A stretch of 9,460 bases of DNA from the NCBI GenBank assembly GCA_002375765.1, contig DFMV01000029.1:14242-23701 (forward strand), written 5' to 3'. Made by a program: the position numbers and the translations under genes. Below, piece by piece: positions 1 through 5,240 of the stretch; position 1 is the first letter of the stretch; every line of letters starts with the position of its first letter. A model generated the notes under the pieces. The model saw only the letters and a program-made list of their open reading frames with translations. It was not told where the DNA came from and ran no database searches. This DNA is from Rhizobiales bacterium UBA3584 (GTDB lineage: Bacteria; Pseudomonadota; Alphaproteobacteria; Rhizobiales; Devosiaceae).

Positions 1-1
1 T

Positions 2-406
2 TCCGATCCAGGCCCTGCGGTGATTGAGGAGGCCGCAGCGATGATTGCGGCTCACTCCGGCAACGCAATGACCGAGTTGTTCCCCCAAGGCACTACGGAA
101 TTCCCTTCGGAAGCACGTCCGGAAATATGGGAGGACTGGGCTCTCTTTGCTCAGTATGCCCAGCAACTGGAGAGCCTGGCCCAAGAGTTAGAAAGGACCA
201 CTGACCAACCGACGCTGGAGACCGCTCGGGTGGCGCGAAATGACTGGACAAGCATGGATACCTCGGTGCTGCTCGGACTGGCGCCGAAATCTGACCCCGA
301 AAATTCAAGCTCTGACCCGGAAACACAATCGATCAGAAGCGCTGCCGCGGTTGCAACCGATATCGCCGGCACCTGCTCGGCCTGCCACACGGTGTTTCGC
401 AAGTGA
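2..406 (+). CDS. Cytochrome c556/c'-type cytochrome, 5' partial
   Basis: This is the C-terminal part of a periplasmic class II c-type cytochrome (cytochrome c'/c556 family), a four-helix-bundle electron carrier. The frame is open from base 2, so the true start, the signal peptide and the first helix, with the usual N-terminal haem ligand, lie left of the window. The GTG at 20 is internal rather than a start. The visible part has the family pattern: a helix followed by the LFPQGTTE segment, then AKPEIW-like ARPEIWED, a long acidic helix, and a haem-binding CSACH five residues from the C-terminal end of the protein, as is typical of this family. The stop overlaps the GTG of the next cytochrome gene (GTGA), so the two are very probably co-transcribed and translationally coupled. 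Family assignment is confident; the redox partner is unknown. Confidence 0.85.
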   Translation, partial: SDPGPAVIEEAAAMIAAHSGNAMTELFPQGTTEFPSEARPEIWEDWALFAQYAQQLESLAQELERTTDQPTLETARVARNDWTSMDTSVLLGLAPKSDPENSSSDPETQSIRSAAAVATDIAGTCSACHTVFRK

Positions 407-1299
407 CCTGGCCAAAAATCGATCTCAAATGGCCCGTTGTAACCGCGGTGCTCTTGGGCGGCTTTGGCCTGGGCTTGGTGACCTGGATGCTCATGCCTAG
501 CTCCACTCCCGATTTGTCGCAGCAAATTACCGGTGACGCCAAGCGCGGTGCGTATCTTGCCCGCCTATCGGGCTGTGTCACCTGCCACACGATCGAAGAC
601 GGCGACCCATGGGCTGGGGGAGTTTCATTGGCCTCTGATTTCGGCACCTTCGTATCCCCAAACATTACCCCTGATCCAGAATTTGGCATCGGCGACTGGA
701 GCTTCCAAGACTTCGTTCGGGCCGTAAGGCACGGGGTTGCGCCCGATGGATCTCCATATTACCCGGCATTCCCGTTCGAATTTTATGCCACTCTTACCGA
801 TCGCGATATGGCCGACATGTGGGCCGCTGTCCAAGAGGTTCCTCCATCCAACTTCGTGCCTGAAGAGAACGAGGTCCCACTGCCATTCAGCATTCGCCAG
901 GGCGTGAAGCTCTGGCGCACCTTTTTCTACGAGCCTGTGGACTATGTCGTCGACGAGACCAAATCGACATCGTGGAACCGTGGACGGTTTATGGTGGAGG
1001 GACCGGCCCATTGCGCTGCCTGTCACACACCGAGAAACTTTGCTGGCGGCTTGGATACTGACGCTCAGTTCGCTGGTGCTTCAGGCGGCACTGCGGGTTG
1101 GACCGCACCCCCGATCACCACCGAGGCGCTTGCCGAGGGGGGCTGGACCGAGGAAAGCCTGATTGCGGCGCTGCGCACCGGGCTCACCCCGACTGGCGAT
1201 GCTTTTGGAGGTGCGATGGCTGAAGTCGTTCACCTCTCCACCAGCTATTTGTTGGATCAGCATATTGAGGACATGGCTGAATTTTTGATGGATCAGTGA
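403..1299 (+). CDS. Membrane-anchored di-haem cytochrome c
   Basis: A 298-residue protein with one N-terminal membrane segment (about residues 10-31) and two class I cytochrome c domains. The first haem site is CVTCH at 58-62 and the second is CAACH at 204-208. Between them lie SPNITPD, GIGDWS, the RAVRHGV segment and YPAFPF, which are characteristic of the di-haem cytochrome subunits that accompany periplasmic dehydrogenases. Met272 in GGAMAEVV is the likely distal ligand of the second haem. The place where some relatives carry YPAMPY reads YPAFPF here, so the first haem's distal ligand is unclear. It is anchored at the periplasmic face and would pass electrons between a periplasmic donor and an oxidase. 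The GTG start overlaps the stop of the upstream cytochrome by GTGA, which fixes the start. No dehydrogenase partner is seen in the window. Confidence 0.85.
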   Translation: MTWPKIDLKWPVVTAVLLGGFGLGLVTWMLMPSSTPDLSQQITGDAKRGAYLARLSGCVTCHTIEDGDPWAGGVSLASDFGTFVSPNITPDPEFGIGDWSFQDFVRAVRHGVAPDGSPYYPAFPFEFYATLTDRDMADMWAAVQEVPPSNFVPEENEVPLPFSIRQGVKLWRTFFYEPVDYVVDETKSTSWNRGRFMVEGPAHCAACHTPRNFAGGLDTDAQFAGASGGTAGWTAPPITTEALAEGGWTEESLIAALRTGLTPTGDAFGGAMAEVVHLSTSYLLDQHIEDMAEFLMDQ

Positions 1300-1321
1300 G
1301 GGTCGGTGTTGGTTTTAGTGG

Positions 1322-1765
1322 CTACGGCCCAGCCGGGTTCGCATCTACCGGCAATCTTATGACGTCGTCGCCGATACTGACCTGCACCTCCCACTGCCCG
1401 GCCATCGGTAGCATCGCACTGGCTTGAAAGGCTCCGGGACCTGCTGACAAGACGTCGGCATCTACAGTCATCTGATGTCCAGGCATCTCAATTTTTACCC
1501 GTGGATCGATGATATCGGCTCGATCCACGGGCGACCTGATGAATACGGTGAGGGTTCTATCGTCCGCCAAGCTGGCACTGACATTGACCGTGATGCCCGA
1601 CGTATCGACGGTGTCCTCACCGGTCGCACGCTGAGCGGGATTGGAAACGAGTGGAATGCTCGCAAGGATCAGGACAAGGCCAAAAAACAAGGTCCCGACT
1701 GTCCAGATCATCACCAACGAGATTCCGCTCGCTTTCCGGCGTCGGCTCTTTCCTTTCGCTTTCAC
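1322..1765 (-). CDS. FixH/YtkA-like membrane protein
   Basis: A 147-residue protein with a very basic N terminus (residues 2-11), one membrane segment at about 15-40, and a periplasmic beta-rich domain. The domain carries the FixH/YtkA-like hallmarks MPGHQM (94-99) and PMAGQWEVQV (120-129). Proteins of this family are found with cbb3-oxidase assembly genes (ccoH/fixH) or in copper-handling loci; their exact biochemical role is not settled. The gene starts at a GTG at 1763-1765 that overlaps the TGA of the upstream acyltransferase by four bases, which implies translational coupling. No ccoN, ccoI or ccoS neighbour is visible, so I do not call it fixH. It ends 22 bases from the convergent cytochrome gene, and I see no obvious terminator between them. 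The cytochrome genes on the opposite strand hint at a shared respiratory or copper context, but that is inference. Confidence 0.75.
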   Translation of the reverse strand: MKAKGKSRRRKASGISLVMIWTVGTLFFGLVLILASIPLVSNPAQRATGEDTVDTSGITVNVSASLADDRTLTVFIRSPVDRADIIDPRVKIEMPGHQMTVDADVLSAGPGAFQASAMLPMAGQWEVQVSIGDDVIRLPVDANPAGP

Positions 1766-2856
1766 GGTTCCTTCTCCGAGGCTGGCGCTTTGCGGCGAAG
1801 GGCTGGCTTCTCAACGAATTTCCAAGAGAGATACGCCAGGCTTCCGGAAATGGTGCTGGACAGCAAGAAAAGCACAGCAACCTGCGGCCCAAACCAGATG
1901 GGCTCCCGCGTCAGGACCTGTTGGATTGGCCATGCCATGAGGTAGATGCCGTAGGAAAGATCGTGCCGCCGCGCGAACTCGGCGATCCGACCCCAGTTCT
2001 TGGCGCCCACGTAGAGCGCTGCATACCCTATCCCAATGATCCAGGTCACCTCCCCAAACCGGGTTCCCGTGCCGGCCACCGCCAAGGCAAGCGCCGCCAT
2101 TGCCCAACCAAACCGCAGGGGAATTACTTCGCCGAATCGTCGCGCCACCGCCCCGGTGAGAAAGGCAAATCCAAAGCGGAAGAGGCTCTCGACTGGCGTT
2201 TCACCGGTGGGATCGACGCCAACGTCGGCCAGAAGGGCAAAGCCGAACGCCGCCCACGCAGCAAACGCAATGGATGGATGGCGCAGAAGTCCCAAAGCCG
2301 CAGCAATCCCGAAGACAATGTAACTCAGGATTTCGTATTTTATGGTCCAGAGCGGTACGTTTACATCGCCGGGATATCGGCCGTGCTCGAACATGGACGG
2401 CAGGACGGCCCCCTCGAAGTTCCATGCGACGTTGAGAGGGTAGAGCCAGGTCTGTGGGCTGGAATAATACTCCCAAAGGCGTGCACCTGTTCCGAAAGGA
2501 CCTATAATGAGGGAAATGAGTGCAGCGCTGACGATCAGCGCCGGGTAGATCCGCAAGAATCGATTCCGGACAAACTGCCCGAGTCCTCGCTGCAACACGC
2601 TGTGGGTGAGCATCGCGCCCGATATGACAAAGAACACGTTTACTGCTGTTGCCCCCAGATCGTAAGCGGCCCAGCTCAAGGGATCGTAACTCGGTGAGTT
2701 CAAGCCCAGAAGTAGCGAATGGGAGAGCACCACACTCAACGCAGCGATCAAGCGCACGGCATTGTAACTGTTGTCGGGGTTTCCGAAGGCGGTCGAAAGC
2801 ATCATGGGCGTGCCCGCGCCAGAAGCTGACGCCGGCCCATTGACGGGTCGGTTCAT
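1762..2856 (-). CDS. Acyltransferase family 3 membrane protein (OafA/YrhL-like)
   Basis: A 364-residue, multi-spanning membrane protein of the acyltransferase-3 family, which transfers acetyl or other short acyl groups to cell-surface sugars. Visible family features are the N-terminal helix ending in the conserved His (RLIAALSVVLSH, His46), FFVISG at 75-80, the basic motif RNRFLRIYP at 97-105, PLWTIKYEILSY at about 168-179, DLSYGIYL at about 299-306, and the C-terminal FVEKPALR at 347-354. About ten hydrophobic segments can be counted, and the length is normal for a stand-alone transferase domain without a periplasmic SGNH domain. The ATG at 2854-2856 has no strong ribosome site, so a start at Met18 or Met19 is possible. 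The substrate cannot be told from sequence. Its stop overlaps the FixH-like gene, an unusual pairing. Confidence 0.88.
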   Translation of the reverse strand: MNRPVNGPASASGAGTPMMLSTAFGNPDNSYNAVRLIAALSVVLSHSLLLGLNSPSYDPLSWAAYDLGATAVNVFFVISGAMLTHSVLQRGLGQFVRNRFLRIYPALIVSAALISLIIGPFGTGARLWEYYSSPQTWLYPLNVAWNFEGAVLPSMFEHGRYPGDVNVPLWTIKYEILSYIVFGIAAALGLLRHPSIAFAAWAAFGFALLADVGVDPTGETPVESLFRFGFAFLTGAVARRFGEVIPLRFGWAMAALALAVAGTGTRFGEVTWIIGIGYAALYVGAKNWGRIAEFARRHDLSYGIYLMAWPIQQVLTREPIWFGPQVAVLFLLSSTISGSLAYLSWKFVEKPALRRKAPASEKEP

Positions 2857-2932
2857 TGGTCATACCGGAATCTGATGTTGGATTACATCTCGTCACCGCT
2901 GAAACCGATGTTCGGCGGGTCAGAAAACAGAG

Positions 2933-3298
2933 TTATGCGCTCTGTTCCGGTCTCGGGGGCTGATCAATTGGTGCAGGACGATCTGCTATCTGAGTCCTGA
3001 CATGAGAATGTTTCCACGACCGCGGCCAGTCGGGTGGACTCGCCCAGCGGGCGTTCACGATTATGGGCGTTTCATGGACGTGGTCGGTGTTGTCGTGCTG
3101 GCCAGCGCCAAATGTGCCCGCCTTTTCAATCTGCGGGTCTGCACTCCACTCAATCGCCGTCAAATGAGTTTCCGCAGTGGGGCCATGCAGCGGGGCGTGG
3201 CTCGCCTGTAGAGGCAGCGCAACAACGATTACCCACGCCACAACGATCAGGCGCAAGAACGTTTTCCACGAAGAGGCGTTCGCCGTTGGACCGGTCAC
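2933..3298 (-). CDS. Small His-rich putative exported protein, unrecognised
   Basis: I do not recognise this family. From the GTG at 3296-3298 it gives a 121-residue protein with a signal-peptide-like start: a polar n-region with K12 and R16, a hydrophobic stretch at about 15-30, and a plausible cleavage after LQASHA. The mature part has eight histidines, several in short clusters (HAPLHG, QHDNTDHVHE, KHSH), no cysteine, and a Pro-rich C terminus (APIDQPPRP). The frame continues upstream to an ATG at 3397, which would add 33 residues before the signal peptide; I prefer the GTG because the export signal then sits at the N terminus, with GGGG about 11 bases upstream. It is divergent from another small His-rich exported protein, next to a DUF305 gene, so a periplasmic metal-binding role is plausible. 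Plus-strand frames here look less protein-like. Coding status is moderate. Confidence 0.42.
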   Translation of the reverse strand: MTGPTANASSWKTFLRLIVVAWVIVVALPLQASHAPLHGPTAETHLTAIEWSADPQIEKAGTFGAGQHDNTDHVHETPIIVNARWASPPDWPRSWKHSHVRTQIADRPAPIDQPPRPEQSA

Positions 3299-3418
3299 TG
3301 CCGCAATTTGCCCCAATACGATGACTACCTTGTCACCATAGGGAACCGAATCGATCAGGTCCACCCAAAGACGTTCCCCTGCTGAAGCGCCGACCATGGA
3401 AGATTTCTCATCAGACTG

Positions 3419-3724
3419 ATGCCCGAATTTGCGAAATTGATTCTTCTTCCGTTATTGGTCGTGTTCAGCCTTCTGGCTGCGCCGAGCGCCATGAGTTCGC
3501 CTCCGCAAGATGGGCAGCAGACGGCTGCGCACCACAACGACGTGGAGCACGATTTAAGTGGCCACGAGGAGTGTGCAGCGATTGCCTGCTGCCTGATGCC
3601 TGCCAACACAGCTCGCCCGATACTTTTGGAACGAACGGCTGTTCTGGTTGATGCCTATCCTGTCCTGCACAGAAGCGGCGAAGATCCCAAGGTTCCTGCC
3701 CCTCCTCCAAAGCCACTGGTTTGA
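3419..3724 (+). CDS. Small His/Cys-containing putative exported protein, unrecognised
   Basis: A 101-residue protein of unknown family. It begins with a clear signal peptide (Lys6, hydrophobic core about 7-22, likely cleavage near SAMSS at 24-27). The mature part carries a possible metal site within 38-58: His38, His39, His44, His49, Cys52, Cys57 and Cys58, the last in the segment HEECAAIACCLMP. A Pro-rich tail (PKVPAPPPKP) ends the protein. The ATG at 3419 lacks a good ribosome site, the nearest purine-rich GGAAGA being about 16 bases upstream, so the start is uncertain. It lies 37 bases before the Met-rich DUF305 gene in the same direction and is probably in its operon. Copper or other soft-metal binding is inferred from composition and neighbour, not from homology. 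Confidence 0.6.
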   Translation: MPEFAKLILLPLLVVFSLLAAPSAMSSPPQDGQQTAAHHNDVEHDLSGHEECAAIACCLMPANTARPILLERTAVLVDAYPVLHRSGEDPKVPAPPPKPLV

Positions 3725-3761
3725 ACCGCGATAACGATCAATTTCAAACCGGAGAATACCA

Positions 3762-4238
3762 ATGAAGACGTTCAAAACCCTCGGCCTCGCCATCCTCTTG
3801 ACCAGCACAACGTCAATTGCGATGGCGCAGGGCATGGATCATTCCAACATGGATGGCATGTCCATGGACGGAATGAGCATGGATGCCGATGCCAATGAAA
3901 GCTCGGATTTGCCCGAAATCTGTCTCGAGAACGCCGACCACATGGCCGGCATGTCGATGGACATGGGTGCAATGATGGAAGGGATGAGCGAGGGCCACCA
4001 GGCCATGATGGCCGATATGGGCGCCATGCATAACGATATGATGGCGGCCATGATGGCCGAAGACTTCGATGTCGCCTTCATTTGCGGCATGATCCCACAC
4101 CATCAGGGCGCGCTCGCGATGGCCAACGCGGCCCTGGAGTATAGCGAGGACGAGTGGGTAAAGGAGCTCGCCGAGGAAATCGTCGACGCCCAGGAACGTG
4201 AGATCGCCGAAATGCTTGAGTGGCTCGACGCCCGATAA
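3762..4238 (+). CDS. Exported Met-rich DUF305 protein, probable copper binding
   Basis: A 158-residue protein with a signal peptide (residues 1-22, cleavage after AMA), a Met/Asp-rich middle and a C-terminal DUF305 helical domain. There are 26 methionines in all. They include a tandem near-repeat MDGMSMDGMSMD (30-41) and the block MAGMSMDMGAMMEGM (61-75), the kind of Met-rich motif that binds Cu(I) in periplasmic copper proteins. DUF305 features are the CGMIPHHQGALAMA motif (109-121) with the His113-His114 pair, and the acidic helix ending EREIAEMLEWL. The start is well supported by GGAG at 3751-3754, seven bases before the ATG. It sits downstream of a small His/Cys exported protein and is followed at once by a perfect hairpin terminator. 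A periplasmic copper-sequestering role is inferred; DUF305 has no firmly defined activity. Confidence 0.88.
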   Translation: MKTFKTLGLAILLTSTTSIAMAQGMDHSNMDGMSMDGMSMDADANESSDLPEICLENADHMAGMSMDMGAMMEGMSEGHQAMMADMGAMHNDMMAAMMAEDFDVAFICGMIPHHQGALAMANAALEYSEDEWVKELAEEIVDAQEREIAEMLEWLDAR

Positions 4239-4244
4239 ATGGCA

Positions 4245-4275
4245 GTGACCGGGAGCGATCCCGGTCACCTTCTTA
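4245..4275 (+). terminator. Hairpin terminator after the DUF305 gene
   Basis: A perfect 10-base-pair inverted repeat, GTGACCGGGA at 4245-4254 and TCCCGGTCAC at 4259-4268, with a GCGA loop. It begins seven bases after the DUF305 stop and is followed by the moderately T-rich CTTCTTA. The stem is strong, the T-tract is poor, so it may terminate less efficiently than a classical site or mainly stabilise the 3' end of the mRNA. Confidence 0.75.
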
Positions 4276-4481
4276 CCCAAAGTTCGGCATTGGCATCGGC
4301 ATGGCCGATGTCGACCACCTGCAGCAGCGGCAATACCCGTGTCCCCACGCCGCGATGTCACCGAACTCGATGGCACAGCACCTGACGGCGATCGTTTCTG
4401 CAGATTAGCATATTCTGGATTATAGTAATCTCGATCATGCGACCGTTTGGCTGAGTACGGTCTCGGCCTGAGATGCCTGGG
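4276..4481. other. Intergenic stretch with no recognised gene
   Basis: Between the DUF305 terminator and the antitoxin promoter I find no convincing gene. A short open frame ending at 4408 runs in from inside the DUF305 gene and resembles no protein I know. The only structured element is the small perfect inverted repeat GATTA-TAG-TAATC at 4418-4430. Base composition becomes AT-rich from about 4405 and again near 4485. Confidence 0.5.
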
Positions 4482-4509
4482 TTGACAAAATATGTAATTT
4501 ATGTATTTT
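4482..4509 (+). promoter_or_regulatory. Promoter of the antitoxin gene
   Basis: A consensus -35 box TTGACA at 4482-4487 and a -10 box TATTTT at 4504-4509, with a 16-base spacer. The spacer and -10 box contain an imperfect direct repeat, TATGTAATT at 4491-4499 and TATGTATTT at 4500-4508, which could be the binding site for the antitoxin, since Phd/YefM proteins repress their own operons. Transcription would start near 4516, leaving only about 14 bases of leader before the ATG at 4530. Confidence 0.7.
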
Positions 4510-4529
4510 GCCCATAGCAGGAGATGATC

Positions 4530-4799
4530 ATGGTTTCTTTCACCGCAGCCGATCTGCAGCGCAAGACCGCAGATGTCCAGAAGGCAGCTATGCGCTCACC
4601 GGTCTATCTTACCTATCATGACAAGCCGAGGTTCGTTCTGCTGTCCGTAGAAGATTTCGCCGCTTTAGGTGGCATCACCATCAAGGCCACTCCTGAGTCA
4701 CTGCCCGAAAGTGTTGTCGAACGCCTTCAGGTGCTGGCAGACCAAAACGAGCCTATCGAACTTGAGCTTGAAGGCGGTCTGGCTGACGAGGCCAGGTAG
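4530..4799 (+). CDS. Phd/YefM-family type II antitoxin
   Basis: An 89-residue antitoxin of the Phd/YefM family, which folds into a DNA-binding N-terminal domain that represses its own operon and a flexible C-terminal tail that blocks the toxin. The N terminus (SFTAADLQRKTADVQKAA) is the typical DNA-binding segment, followed by a beta strand (PVYLTYHDKPRFVLLS) and EDFAALGG, then an acidic C-terminal half consistent with toxin neutralisation. Two ATGs lie six bases apart. AGGAG at 4519-4523 touches the first (4524) but is spaced six bases from the second (4530), so I choose the second. The stop TAG shares its last base with the GTG of the following toxin gene, the usual coupled arrangement. That toxin gene is broken, so this appears to be an orphaned but intact antitoxin. 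Confidence 0.85.
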   Translation: MVSFTAADLQRKTADVQKAAMRSPVYLTYHDKPRFVLLSVEDFAALGGITIKATPESLPESVVERLQVLADQNEPIELELEGGLADEAR

Positions 4800-5240
4800 T
4801 GGCTGTAATACCTGACCCGGTGCCCGGTCTCGTCTTTCGATACGACTATCTCCGATCACATGAGGCCTCCGCGGGACTCGAGAATGGCAAGGAACGACCT
4901 GCGTGCGTTCTTCTCGAGCTCGAACCCGGCAAACTCATCGAAGGCGCCAACATCCTCGATGAGGTCTCCGGATAGACCAGCGTCGATTTCACAGCCCGTG
5001 GCGGGGAGGTTTTGATCCTGCTGATCCAGACGGATCCGCCCGGCCCCGACCAAGTGGGCGCGAAACTTCCATCGAAACGAAGCAGCTGATCGGTCTGAGG
5101 ACAACGGAGGAGTCCTACGTCATCCTCTCCGAGTTCAACATCGACGTTTAGCCCAACGCCGGCATCCCCCACCGGGCAGTTCGCATACCCCGGGAAAATA
5201 CCCGGACCACTTCTTTCCGCTATCGCGGTCATCGGTCGAT
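4799..5240 (+). pseudogene. Degraded PemK/MazF-like toxin gene
   Basis: Directly after the antitoxin, the GTG at 4799-4801 opens a frame reading VPGLVFRYDYLRSHEA and GKERPACVLLELE, the N-terminal pattern of PemK/MazF-like growth inhibitors that accompany Phd-type antitoxins in Alphaproteobacteria. The frame is stopped by TAG at 4973-4975, resumes in the same frame with VLILLIQTDPPGPDQ (from 5009), then must shift by about one base near 5071-5074 to continue as ETKQLIGL and SYVILSEFNIDV. A second in-frame TAG at 5149-5151 falls where relatives have Trp before PNAG. Another shift near 5160-5174 restores GQFAYPGKIPGPLLSAIAV, the usual C-terminal segment. Two nonsense codons and at least two frameshifts mean no functional RNase toxin. 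Matches to the family are from memory of its consensus; the right end is approximate. Confidence 0.78.

Noticed and set aside
1651..2697. Long plus-strand open frame of 348 codons opposite the acyltransferase
   Set aside because: It is antisense to a gene with clear family motifs, is hydrophilic with unnatural composition, and has no recognisable domain.
2201..2896. Minus-strand open frame overlapping the acyltransferase in another frame
   Set aside because: Arg/Cys-rich, with no motif, and in a different frame from the well-supported acyltransferase.
3002..3324. Two plus-strand open frames across the His-rich minus-strand gene
   Set aside because: Neither has an export signal or natural composition; the minus strand gives a signal-peptide-like start and clustered His, though confidence is moderate.
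3321..3350. Possible MerR-type site reading CCCTATGGTGACAAGGTAG on the minus strand
   Set aside because: The half-sites are not complementary over enough positions, and it lies inside a possible coding frame.
3368..3390. CueR-like operator (GTTCCCCTGCTGAAGC) upstream of the plus-strand exported protein
   Set aside because: It resembles CueR boxes, but the two arms match poorly, the central spacing is short by one base, and no good -35 or -10 box flanks it.
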